Assembly: GCA_037176705.1 (NCBI GenBank)
Contig: CM073890.1
Location: 98,632,591-98,696,590 of the forward strand
Reading direction: 5' to 3'
DNA length: 64,000 bases
DNA from: Molossus alvarezi
Lineage: Eukaryota; Chordata; Mammalia; Chiroptera; Molossidae
Positions within the stretch are counted from its first letter, which is position 1. Every line of letters starts with the position of its first letter. Shown here piece after piece: positions 23,600-34,275 of this stretch. The notes under the pieces were generated by a model. It was not told the DNA's origin, made no database searches, and worked only from the letters and a program-made list of their open reading frames with translations. Made by a program: the position numbers and the translations under genes.

Positions 23600-26000
23600 A
23601 ATAATAGTAATGATAATTACCTAGTTAACTATTACTGAGGTCCCTTTTCCATTTGCAAATAGCAAGATATCCCTCAGCAGAAAATTCTGGTGGACCCAAG
23701 ACGTGTGGGAGTTCAACAAGACTCAAAGAGAGCCCCAGATAAGCATGTCGTCTGTATGACTAAGTGGGGATGTCGACCCGAGAGGCCATGCCATCCTTAA
23801 AACCAGAACTTACTTCAATTGCCGAAAGACGGCCATAGTATTCTCAGAGATAGAAATATCAACGGAATGTCATTATGTCCTTTCTTACTTGTGTTACTTC
23901 CCTGTGACAGCCAAACAGTTATGCTGAAAATGATCAAATAAAAGGAAAGGGAAAGCTAGGGCACTCCATTGTACCTTCTCTTTTTCATTATTTCTTAGTT
24001 ATCAGTAAGCTGAAGGTAGAAGCCATTGGTGGAATGTGTGCACATCAAAGAGTGACACAGAAACAGTTGAGCTAGCTTTAGGTAGCCTTTCCACTGTTCT
24101 GGTGAGAATAAAATATACATGCATGTATGAGCTACAAAATATGAATTGTATAATCTGGATGATTCCTCATAAGAGTTAAATGCTTCTAAATTTGCATTAA
24201 AACTGCTATTGCACAAAATAAAGATGAACAGTAATATTCATGCTAATCCTTAAATTTTTCTAATTTTTCTTTACTTAGAATGAGATTAAATAGCAAACAA
24301 AATTGATAATAAGTCAGAGAGAAACCATAAGAGGAACGAAAAAAACTCTGTATGTTAGTTCCATTCTGCTTTTCGAACAAGGAGACTCACATTTTACTTT
24401 GGCACTGGACACCACACATTGCGTACTGCTCCGCACACCTACTAGCTTATTGGTTTGAGCACAAGATAATTGGTACGGAATTGGGTTGCAGGAAGATCAA
24501 AACCTTGAAAATGCAATCACATTTCTGCTGTCCTCTCATGAACACAGCTTAGTTCTAAACATTCTCTGCTGCCTTTAATAACGGCATCACGCGAGTCTCA
24601 AAGCTTTCTTTGTTCTGCCTTAAAACTCTAGGTAATCTGCCTCTTTCCCTACAGGAAAAAGTCGTGTCCTCCATTCCTCATGTTACCTGGACTCTGTAAC
24701 CTTTGGTAACCAAGCTGCGCATTACCATCTCTCCTGCTAAAATAAAGGCTGGTGTGTGCGGCACGCTGAACCCTGCATGCAACTGTCTAAATAAATCTTC
24801 TGTGGCCTTAATTACAGGTAAGACCATGTTAAATTTAACTCCAACAGATGTTCCCTATGAAAATGTGATAGGTCAATCATTTTCATGGAAATGTTGGAAT
24901 TCAATCATTTCCTTGGTAGACGTTGTAAACTCCTGAAAGCTGACCACAGTGTATAAACTTGCAGTGTTTTAGTGGAGCTATTTTTAAGTGTTGATGGTCG
25001 GAGCGACAGTACATGGATTTACTTCTAAGAGCAAAGCTGTGCTGCGCTATACTTCACATTAGTGGCTAACACGGGCTCCTCCTGGGGCACAGGTCTGCAG
25101 GGCACAGAGGGCCAGCAGAAAGAAATGGATCAGGGATGCCAGGTGAGCAGGGCTTTGAACCTCTTTCCTGCATCACTGCTCCAGGCACAGCGGCTCCAAG
25201 TAATAAATTCAACTCCCAGATACGCTTCTGCTTGAAGAAACCCTTGTGAGGCTTAACAGACAGCACAGCAAAGTACAAAATTCTCCCCATCCCTTCACTG
25301 AATAACCGGCTCTTTAAAAGACAAAGGAAATCACAGATAAAAAGAACATGAAGTGTTTTCTAAATGACAGAAGTTCTTTTTCTTTCAGCAATTATTTTTA
25401 TAATTTGTATAAGATCACTGCTGCTAAACCAGTTGAGATTATGCAGGTTATACTGTTTTCTTCTTCAATGGGAACTCGTGTCATTTTTACATTTCTTTTT
25501 TCTTCTATTTTTTTTTTTTTTTTTTCCGGGAAGAGAGTCTAGATTACAAAAATCGAGGACCTGGAACGGCAGTGCATTCCTTGCCCTGTCTCGGGATGCT
25601 GACTGTCTAAACTCGAATTTGGAGGTGCTACAATAGCAGGCTTTGGGGCGTTCTGATTGGTGTTACCCAAATCAGTGTGAACTGAGACAGAAAATCACCA
25701 ACCTATTAACAGCATTTTCAGAAGATTGTAACCTGGGTGTAAATATAACCCGTGTAGACCTCGGCTGCTTCATACTCTATTATTTATTATCCCTTTGTGT
25801 TCATAAATAAAATTTTGAATTTCTATATTTCTTTACATCAAAGATACGCAAGTTTTCACCACAAACTTTTTATACTTTTATACTACAAAAGCTACATTTC
25901 TTGTAAGATCTTAGGAAATAAAAAGAGATAGTTCCATAAATATTGAAATGTGTTTCCTTGTGGTAATTTCCCCAATAGATAGTTACATAAATAATTTTTT
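23600..26000. other. No gene seen
   Basis: Mixed AT-rich sequence with small CpG-containing patches near 24590 and 25550 and a T run at 25508-25525. Short frames (60-90 codons) on both strands are unrecognised. I find no exon-like block and no repeat family. Confidence 0.3.
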
Positions 26001-26014
26001 CTTAAAAATAAATA

Positions 26015-26240
26015 GCCCTGGTCAGTTTGGTTCAACAGTTAGAGTGTCAGCCCACGGACCAGAGAGTCCCGGGTTCGGTTTCTGCTAAAGGCACGTACCT
26101 GGGTTGCAGTTTGCCCCCGGCCCCGGGTGGGGTCTTATGGGTGGCAACTAGTCAATGTGTCTCTCTCACATGGATGTTTCTCTCTCTCTCTTCCCACCTC
26201 TCTCCCTCCTGCTCTATCTAAAGATAAATATAATAAATAA
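26015..26240 (+). repeat. Ves SINE, type A, hit by L1 at its tail
   Basis: Head 'gccctggtcagtttggttca', B box 'gggttcggtttctgc', CT-rich body and tail 'agataaatataataaataa'. The full-length L1 begins directly in this A/T-rich tail. The usual 'tcctcgggtgagg' signature is missing before the L1. An older copy, judged by its substitutions. Confidence 0.85.
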
Positions 26241-27059
26241 GAGATCGAAAAATGGCTGCAGAGTGAACGGAACTACACAGACCGTCTCCCAGAACCAAAC
26301 TGGAATTACAACTATAACACAGACAAATCGACGGGAAAAACCAACAGAAAAGCAGCTTGCGAGGACCATACAACGAGGGACACTGACTCCATCCCGGTAG
26401 GCTTGCGAAGGCGCGAGACGGGGCTGGGAGCCCACGGTCGGCAGCTCGGCAGCGGCCTCAGCTGGGAGCAGCGCCCTCGGGTCACACTCCCAGGCGGCTC
26501 CACAGCGCAGCCGGGACAGAGGCTGAAACAGCCACAGCCACTCACCTTGGGCTCCGGCAGAGGGAGGGCGGACTGGACTGGAGCTGTGTCGGGACACTCG
26601 GGGTTTGGAGGGCGCTCAGAGCTTTGGCTGAGTGCAACCACACTGGACAGTGGGCATATTGCTCCTTCCCAGGGCCTGGGGAGAGGCAGCAGCCCCTCCC
26701 TCGGAGATCCAACCCCACCCTGTGGGCCATTGAAGTGCTAATTAAGGCTCATTAACAACCAGCTTCTGCCCGCCCTCCTGAAAGCCCCTTGTGCTGAGCA
26801 CCTGAGGGAGATTTTCAATCAACTGACAACCCAAAACTCATCAAGTAACCTCGACTGCTAGCCTCCAGGCAAAAAGCTAGAGGATAACAGTACCTTTCCT
26901 GGGCTGGCAACTATAACCAGGAAAGTAAGACTTGACAGTGGTGTTTAAAGTGGGTCCTCCCTAGCTCATCTAAACACAGGAGAGGGAGCCACAAACAGCA
27001 GAACACCAACACCCACAGGGAGAACTTGACAGGCTCCAAAGCCCACAGTGATAGCCAAA
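26241..27059 (+). promoter_or_regulatory. L1 5' UTR with internal promoter region
   Basis: About 0.8 kb preceding ORF1. Near the start, 'gaaaaatggctgc' (26247-26259) matches a YY1-type site, and mammalian L1s are known to place one there. Positions 26400-26720 are GC-rich with many CpGs, typical of a methylated L1 promoter. Antisense frames of 127 and 109 codons run through this region (26597-26214 and 26641-26312). Promoter function is inferred from the family. Confidence 0.7.
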
Positions 27060-27998
27060 ATGGTGAAACACAGAAACAGAAGCCAAATGAAAGAGCAAGA
27101 CACCTCCACCGAAGATGAGATCAATGTGGAGCAATTAGGCATGTTAACAGAGCTAGAATTCAGAGCCATGATCTTGAGGAAGCTGAACAGCATGAGTAAG
27201 GACATAGAGACACTGAAAATAAGTCAACTAGAAATTAAAAACCATCAAGAAGAGATAAAAAATGACATATCAGAAATGAAAAACACATTGGAAGGTTTAA
27301 AAAGCAGAGTAGAGGAAGCTGAGGACCGGATCAGTGAATTAGAAGACAGGGTAGAAAAAATCAACCAATCAGAAAAACAAAAGGAAAAAACTATTAAAAA
27401 ACAGGAAGACAGCTTAAGAGAACTGTGGGACAACTGGAAACGTAATAATATTCACATCATAGGAGTCCCCGAAGAAGAAGAAAATGAGCAAGGGATAGAG
27501 AATATATTCAAAAAAATAGTGACAGAAAACTTCCCTAATTTGGTGAAGGAAGAAGGCATTCAAGTTCAAGAAGCACAGAGAGTCCCAAGTAAGAAGAACC
27601 CAAACAGGCCCACACCAAGACACATAGTAATTAAAATGCCACAAATTAAAGACAAAGAGAGAATCCTAAAAGCAGCAAGAGAGAAGCAACAGGTTACCTA
27701 CAAAGGAAACCCCATAAGGTTCTCAGCTGACTTCTCACAAGAAACACTACAGGCCAGAAGGGAATGGCAAGACGTAATCAAACATGAAAAACAAGAATCT
27801 GAATCCAAGACTACTCTACCCAGCAAGGCTATCATTCAAAATAGAAGATCAAATAAAGAGCTTCCCAGACAAAAAAAGGCTAAGGGAATACATTACCACC
27901 AAACCAGCACTGCAAGAAATGTTAAAAGGACTGCTGTAATTAGCAGTAGAAATGGGAAGAAAAATAGAACCACATTAAACAAAAATGGCAATAAATAA
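27060..27998 (+). pseudogene. L1 ORF1 (RNA-binding chaperone), C-terminus frameshifted
   Basis: L1 ORF1p normally forms trimers that coat L1 RNA in the cytoplasmic RNP. The start chosen is the ATG at 27060, in an AAAATGG context (A at -3, G at +4). The upstream in-frame GTG at 27048 is not a eukaryotic start. Residues about 45-120 are a heptad-rich, charged coiled coil (motif EEAEDRISELEDR). A RRM-like domain starts near residue 128 (NIHIIGVPEEEE). The C-terminal domain begins with GNPIRFSADFSQETLQARREW near residue 220. A frameshift close to 27784 follows, so the open frame ends in an unrelated basic tail at 27998. The ancestral C-terminus can be read in the neighbouring frame up to a stop at 27937-27939. 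Product non-functional as it stands. Confidence 0.93.
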
Positions 27999-30900
27999 GT
28001 ACATATCAATAATCACCTTAAATGTAAATGGATTGAATGCTCCCATAAAAAGACACGGAGTAGCTGATTGGATAAGAAAGCATGACTCATCTATATGTTG
28101 TTTACAAGAGACCCACCTCTCAACAAAAGACTCACATAGGTTGAAAGTGAAAGGATGGAAAAAAAATTTCCAAGCAAATGGAAAGCAATAAAAAGCTGGG
28201 GTAGCAATTCTCATATCTGATAAAATAGATTTCAAAATGAAGACCATAACTAGAGACAAAGAAGGCCACTACATAATATTGAAAGGATCTATCCAACAGG
28301 AAGATATAACCTTGATAAACATATATGCACCCAATATAGGAGCACCAAAATATATTAAAAATCTTCTGGAGGACTTCCAAGGAGAAATCGACAATAATAC
28401 AATCATAGCAGGGGACTTCAACACCCCGTTGACAGCAGTGGATAGAACCTCTAGGCAAAAATTAGCAAGGAAATAGAGACTTTAAATGAAGCACTAGACC
28501 AAATGGATTTAATAGATATCTACAGAGAATTATACCCCAAAACTACAGAATACACATTCTTCTCAAGTGCACATGGGACATTCTCAAAGATAGACCACAT
28601 GATAGGACACAAACTAAATCTCTACAAGTTCAAGAAGATTGAAATCATATCAAGCATCTTCTCAGACCACAATGGCATGAAACTAGAAATCAATTGCAAC
28701 AAGAACATGCAAAGACATTTCAACACATGGGGGCTAAATAGCATGATATTAAACAATGAATGGGTCACTGAGGAGAAATTAAAAACTTCCTGGAAACCAA
28801 TGAAAATGAACACACAACAACACAAAATCTATGGGATGCAGCAAAAGCAGTTCTGAGAGGGAAGTTCATAGCACTACAGGCCTACCTCAAGAAACAAGAA
28901 CAATTTCTAATTGACTGTCTAACCTCACAACTTAAAGAATTAGAAAGCAAACAAAAAGAAAACCCCAGAGCAAGTAGAAGGAAGGAAATAGTAAAGATCA
29001 GAGCAGAAATAAATGACATAGAGACCAAAAAACAATTCAAAGGATCAATGAAACAAAGAACTGGCTTTTTGAAAAGATAAACAAGATTGATGGACCCTTA
29101 GCTAGACTCACCAAGAAACAAAGAGAGAGAACCCAAATATACAAAATCAGAAATGAAAGAGGAGAAGTAACAACCAACACCACGGAAATACAAAAGATCG
29201 TTAACAACTACTATGAACAACTATATGGCAACAAATTCGACAATCTAAGCGAAATGCACAAATTTCTAGAAACACACAGACTCCCAAAACTGGATCCGAA
29301 AGAGATAGCAAACTTGAACAGACCAATAACAACTAAGGAAATTGAAGAGGTAATCAAGACTCTCCCAGCAAACAAAAGCCCAGGCCCAGATGGCTTCACG
29401 GGGGAGTTTTACCGAACATTCAAAAAAGAACTAACACCCATTCTCCTCAAACTATTTCAAAAAATTCAAGAAGAAGGAAGACTTCCAAACACATTCTATG
29501 AGGTCAGCATAATTCTAATTCCAAAACCAGAAAAAGACACTACGAAGAAAGAAAACTACAGGCCAATATCCCTGATGAACAAAATCCTGAACAAAATATT
29601 AGCAAATCGGATCCAGAAATACATCAAAAAAATTATTCACCATGACCATGTGGGATTCATTCCAGGGATGCAAGGCTGGTACAATATTCGCAAATCAATA
29701 AATGTGATACACCACATAAACAAAATGAAGAATAAAAACCACATGATCGTATCAATAGATGCTGAAAAATCATTCGACAAAATCCAGCATCCATTTCTGA
29801 TAAAAACGCTCAGCAATGTGGGAATAGAGGGATCATATCTCGACATAATAAAGGCCATATATGAAAGACCTACAGCCAACATCATACTCAATGGACAGAA
29901 ACTAAAAACATTTCCATTAAGAACAGGAACAAGACAGGGATGTCCACTTTCGCCACTCTTATTTAACATTGTACTGGAAGTCTTAGCAACAGCAATCAGA
30001 CATGAAGAAAAAATAAAAGGGATCCAAATTGGAAAGGAGGACGTGAAACTGTCATTATTTGCAGATGACATGATATTATACATAGAAAACCCTAAAGACT
30101 CCATCAGAAATCTACTAGACTTAATAAATGAATTTGGCAAAGTAGCAGGATACAAAATTAATGTCAAGAAATCGACGGCATTCTTGTACACCAATGATGA
30201 ACTCACAGAAAGAGAAACTGAGAAAACAATCCCATTTACCATCGCGCCAAAAAAATGAAGATACCTAGGAATAAACTTAACCAAAGAAGTAAAGGACCTG
30301 TTTGCAGAAAACTACAGGTCATTGAAAAAAGAAATAGAGGAAGATATAAAAAAGTGGAAGCACATACCCTGTTCATGGATTGGAAGAATTAACATCATTA
30401 AAATGTCCATACTACCCAAAGCAATCTATAGATTCAATGCAATCCCCATCAAAATACCAACGACGTATTTCATAGAACTAGAACAAATACTTCAAAAGTT
30501 CATATGGAACCAAAAAAGACCCCAAATAGCCACAGCAATCTTGAAAAAGAAGAACAAAGTACGTGGGATCACAATACCAGGTATCAAGTTATACTACAAA
30601 GCGACTGTAATCAAAACAGCCTGGTACTGGCACAAGAACAGGCATATAGACCAGTGGAACAGAACTGAAAACCCAGAAATGGACCCAAAGCAATACGCTC
30701 AATTAATATTTGACAAAGGTGGCAAGAGCATACAGTGGAGTAAAGACAGCCTCTTTAATAAATGGTGTTGGGAAAATTGGACAGCTACATGCAAAAGAAT
30801 GAAACTAGACCATCAACTTACACCATACACAAAAATAAACTCAAAATGGATAAAAGACTTAAATGTGACCCGTGAATCCATAAAAATTCTAGAAGAAAAT

Positions 30901-31787
30901 GTAGGCAACAAAATTTCGGACATCATACGCAACAGAATTTTCACTGATACATCACCTAAGGCAACAGAAATAAAGGAAAAAATGAACACATGGGACTACA
31001 TCAAACTAAAAAGCTTCTGCACAGCAAAAGAAACAATCATCAAAATGGAAAGGCAACCCACTGTATGGGAGAACATCATTGCCAATGATGTATCAGATAA
31101 GGGGTTAATTTCCAATATATATAGAGTGCTCATACAACTCCACAAAAGGAAGACAAAGAACCCAATTAAAAAATGGGCAGAGGAGCTGAACAGACAGCTC
31201 TCCAAACAGGACATACAAATGGCCAAGAGACATATGAAGAAATGCTCAACATCACTAATCATCAGAGAGATGCAAATTAAAACAACAATGAGGTATCACC
31301 TCACACCTGTCAGAATGGCCGCCATCAACAAATCATCAAACAACAAGTGTTGGCAAGGGTGTGGAGAAAAGGGAACTCTAGTGCACTGTTGGTGGGAATG
31401 CAGACTGGTGCAGCGCTGTGGAAAACAATATGGTATTACCTCAAAAAATTAAAAATTGAACTTCCATTTGACCCAGTGATCCCACTTCTAGGAATATACC
31501 CTAAGAAGCCTGAAACACCAATCAGGAAGAATATATGTACCCCCATGTTCATAGCAGCACTATTTACAATAGCTAAGATCTGGAAACAGCCCAAGTGTCC
31601 ATCAGTAGACGAATGGATAAAAAAGCAGTGGTACATATACACAATGGAGTACTATGCAGCGGTAAGAAAGAAAGATCTCTTATCCTTTGAGACGACATGG
31701 AGGGACCTGGAAAGTATTATCCTAAGTGAAATAAGCCAAGCAGAAAAAGACAAATACCACATGATCTCACTTATATACGGAATATAA
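27985..31787 (+). pseudogene. L1 ORF2 (endonuclease and reverse transcriptase), disabled
   Basis: ORF2p nicks the target DNA and reverse-transcribes L1 RNA. It starts at ATG 27985, overlapping the shifted end of ORF1. Endonuclease motifs are visible: NVNGLN, QETHL, NIYAPN, AGDFNT and SDHNG. The RT domain lies in the open block 29254-30258, with [13 protein letters not shown] and the catalytic FADD near 30058. A cysteine-rich C-terminal motif [18 protein letters not shown] follows near 31350. The frame is broken by a TAA at about 28189, frameshifts near 28460, 28775 and 29033, a TGA at 30256-30258, and a frameshift near 31408 that looks like loss of one C in 'cagccgctg'. Endonuclease and RT active-site residues remain, so the copy died by scattered mutation, not by loss of a domain. 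Confidence 0.95.
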
Positions 31788-32050
31788 TGAACATAACAGT
31801 CTGAGGAACACAGTAGACCCAGAAACATGGAAGTAGGGCACAGACTGACATTCCTCAGAAGAGGGGGTGGAGGGGGTGGGAAGAGATAAACCACAGAACT
31901 TATATGCATGTATGCATGACCAATGGACATGGACAACTAAGCCGGGGACGGGTCGGGGGTGGGGTGGGGTGGAGGGTGCCAATGGGGTATAAAAGGTAAA
32001 ATATCTGTAACAAAAAACTAAATAGAAAAATTTTAAAAATAAAGGTAAAT
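31788..32050 (+). other. L1 3' UTR with G-rich tract
   Basis: Follows the ORF2 stop. The G-rich stretch 31941-31978 has at least five runs of three or more G's separated by short loops, so it can be drawn as a G-quadruplex; such tracts are a known property of mammalian L1 3' UTRs. The minus strand is C-rich. The same UTR, less G-rich, ends the L1 at 38.2 kb. Confidence 0.75.
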
Positions 32051-32051
32051 G

Positions 32052-32054
32052 CAA

Positions 32055-32097
<43 letters not shown>

Positions 32098-32098
32098 G
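32052..32098. repeat. (AAAT)n microsatellite, L1 tail
   Basis: About eleven 'aaat' units at the end of the L1, presumably expanded from its A tail. Confidence 0.93.
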
Positions 32099-32230
32099 AA
32101 AGCTATATGTGTATTTTTAACCACAATTAGAACTTTCTGAAAGTGAATAAGCTTTTTGGCATACATTCTCTGTATAAACTTTTACCGTAACAATATCGTG
32201 AACACTTTTCTATATTATTATTACTCTATG

Positions 32231-32423
32231 CAGTGGTGCTCAGCCTTCCTAATGCCACGACCTTTTAACATAGCTCCTCATGTTGTGACGACCCCCAATC
32301 ATAAAATTATTTTTGTTGCTACTTCATAACTATAATTTTGCTACTGTTATGTCTTAGGAGACCCCTGTGAAAGGGTCATTTGACCCCCCAAAGGGGTCGT
32401 GACTCACGGGTTGAGAACCGTTG
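32231..32423 (+). mobile_element. SPIN-like nonautonomous hAT transposon (193 bp)
   Basis: The 5' end 'cagtggtgctcagcc' and the 3' end 'gggttgagaaccgttg' form imperfect terminal inverted repeats of the CAGTGGTTCTCAACC type. The right flank ctctatag fits the hAT target form nTnnnnAn, and the left flank has ctctatg, the same word minus one base. The body contains 'gttgctacttcataactat' and 'gtgaaagggtcatttgacc', phrases I associate with short SPIN/URR1-type elements known from rodents and bats. It has no coding capacity and was presumably moved in trans. The family name is from memory; termini and duplication are seen directly. Confidence 0.85.
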
Positions 32424-32431
32424 CTCTATAG

Positions 32432-32836
32432 TATTCTAATGAATAAATAATACTCTACCATAATAACGTATCATAATATCTTACAAATTCCCTTTGATGA
32501 GTATGTATCTTGTATAAGGCTGTGATGACCCTCCTCATAAACCCATTTTTTTCCAAACAACTTGTTTGCTTACGCTAAATTCCTACACAGCACATCAACA
32601 GATCAAACACTAAAGAAAAATGTTAAAGTTCCTGGGTATATTATATTAATTTTCCCAATTAACCACTTTCTTTTTATTAAGAAAATTGTGCATCCATTGC
32701 CATGTGATTAAAATGCCTTTTGTGGAAGGAATATTTATTCTTGTCCCATTGCCACTGATCATGAACACATACATGCCTTCCTTTTGCCAAGAGCATGTAA
32801 GAAAGTGTGCCTCATGCCACATCCAGGCAGAAGGTT
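32432..32836. other. No gene seen
   Basis: AT-rich apparently unique sequence; nothing recognised. Confidence 0.3.
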
Positions 32837-32849
32837 AAGAGCCATTGCA

Positions 32850-33004
32850 GCCCGATTGGTGTGGTGCAGCGGTTGGGCGTTGTCCAATGCACGCACCGAA
32901 AGGTCACTGGTTCCCCTCAGTTTCTACCTCTCTTTCCCTCTCCCCTCTCCCTTCCTCTCTCTCTAAAATAAATAAAGAAAAAAACATTTTTTTTTTAAAT
33001 AAAA
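32850..33004 (+). repeat. Ves SINE, type B, internally shortened
   Basis: Head 'gcccgattggtgtggtgcag' and tail 'cctctctctctaaaataaat', but about 55 bp of the body normally present in type-B copies is missing, including most of the segment after the B box. The TSD aagagccattgca (32837-32849) and aagagccactgca (33005-33017) brackets it, so the shortening was present at insertion or arose within the element afterwards. Confidence 0.9.
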
Positions 33005-33017
33005 AAGAGCCACTGCA

Positions 33018-33829
33018 TTTTGCCACAGCTCTCATGCTCTTTTCCCTCTGACGTTAGGACTGCATGTCCCAGCTGAGGGCTGTTCCATCATCCTGAATTC
33101 CAGAATTACAATGACCCTGCAACAGAGCCACGTGGATAGCAGCTACCACCCAACTGTGGGGACATCAGTAGCCACAGACCCAGCCAGGGCCAACAGGAAC
33201 TGAATGAAGCCCACCACCAAAAGGGAAAAAAAAAAAAAAAAAAGACATATAACATCAGCAAGAAATATACCTTTGTCTTTACAAGCTACTTAGATTGGAG
33301 GGTTGTTGGTGACTAATATTCTGTAGCAGGTGTTAATTGTGAGAAAATACACAAATGGCTGCATTTCTTCACATTTAACCTGTATCCATACTTTGTGCCA
33401 CTCAGGATGGACCCCAAATTTGACTTCAGTGTCAAGACTAATGATGCCACACACAAACACCAAAAGGGTACGAACAATGTCTCACATAGATAATAAGACT
33501 ATTCGGGAAGAGAAGAGCATTGTTCCATGTTGATTCAAACAAGACTTGAGAAAGCAAGAAAAGTATCTGACTTGGGTTATATGATAGTCAGGAGGTGGTG
33601 TGGGGTAAAGGTTCCTGCATGGACAGGGGCTTGAGTGGTCTGAACTTCCCACTGGCTGCAAAGGAAGGTGCACCCAGGCTTTCTTACCAACTTGCCCTGA
33701 TGGGGGGCAGAGGGGAAAGAGAGGGAGTGAGGATTCAAAGCTGCCAGCAGGTGAACTTCAAAATACAAGTCCGACTCTTATTACACATGCTTTTACAATG
33801 TGACTATGCAGCATTTCTCATTGAAAAGT
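33018..33829. other. No gene seen; isolated A run
   Basis: A pure A tract at 33226-33243 follows unassigned sequence with no polyadenylation signal beside it. This might mark a small retrocopy, but no source is recognised. Elsewhere several short overlapping frames with no features. Confidence 0.3.
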
Positions 33830-34275
33830 GATATCTATTTCTCCACCCCTTGAATTTGGGTTGAACTTATGACTTGTTTGGTCAATATAATTTGGCAGAA
33901 GGGACTTGGCAAATTCCAAGCCAAGATCTCAAGAGGCTTTGCATGCTTCTTTTCAGTCTTAGAATCCTGCCACCACATGTGAACAAGCCTGTTCCAACCT
34001 GCTATGTACAGGGGACAGACCCCATTTGTCCCAGGCAAAGCCATCCTAGACCAGCCTGTAGTGAGCTGATTTCAGACGTGAGAGAACTCAGCCAGGATCA
34101 ACAGAGCTACTATAGTGGACCTGACCCATAGTGGACCACAGATACGTGACTAAGACCAGCCAAGACTAACAGGTACTTCCCAGCCAACTTGTAGACCTGT
34201 GAGGAATAATAAATATTTATTATTTTAAGCTGTTGAATTTAGGAGTAGTCTATTATGTACCAATAGCTAAAAGGT
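33830..34275 (+). mobile_element. MLT1-like ERVL-MaLR LTR (old)
   Basis: Landmarks typical of old MaLR LTRs: 'acttgtttggtcaatataat', 'caccacatgtgaacaagcct', 'aagccatcctagaccagcc', 'gactaagaccagccaagac' and the 3' 'aataataaatatttattatt' followed by 'aagctgttgaattta'. Ends are eroded and no duplication can be read. No coding internal region. Confidence 0.6.

Larger units (their letters stand above)
26241..32098 (+). mobile_element. Near full-length LINE-1 (about 5.86 kb)
   Basis: Complete L1 architecture on the plus strand: a GC-rich 5' UTR (26241-27059), ORF1, a short inter-ORF stretch, ORF2, a 3' UTR with G-rich tract (31788-32050) and an A/AAAT tail (to 32098). Both ends lie next to 'aataaataaga', which may be the TSD, but the SINE tail at the left and the AAAT tail at the right make this ambiguous. 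Reading-frame damage shows it cannot move on its own. Few truncations relative to its length suggest moderate age within the bat lineage. Confidence 0.95.

Noticed and set aside
27048..27059. Upstream GTG as start of L1 ORF1
   Set aside because: GTG is not a normal eukaryotic start; the ATG at 27060 has a good context and gives the family-like N-terminus.
28132..31262. Minus-strand frames of 67-215 codons within the L1
   Set aside because: They are antisense to ORF2 and reflect its A-rich coding strand, not separate genes.
33200..33243. Processed pseudogene ending in a pure A run
   Set aside because: No polyadenylation signal, no recognisable source gene and no matching target duplication; only mentioned as unassigned.
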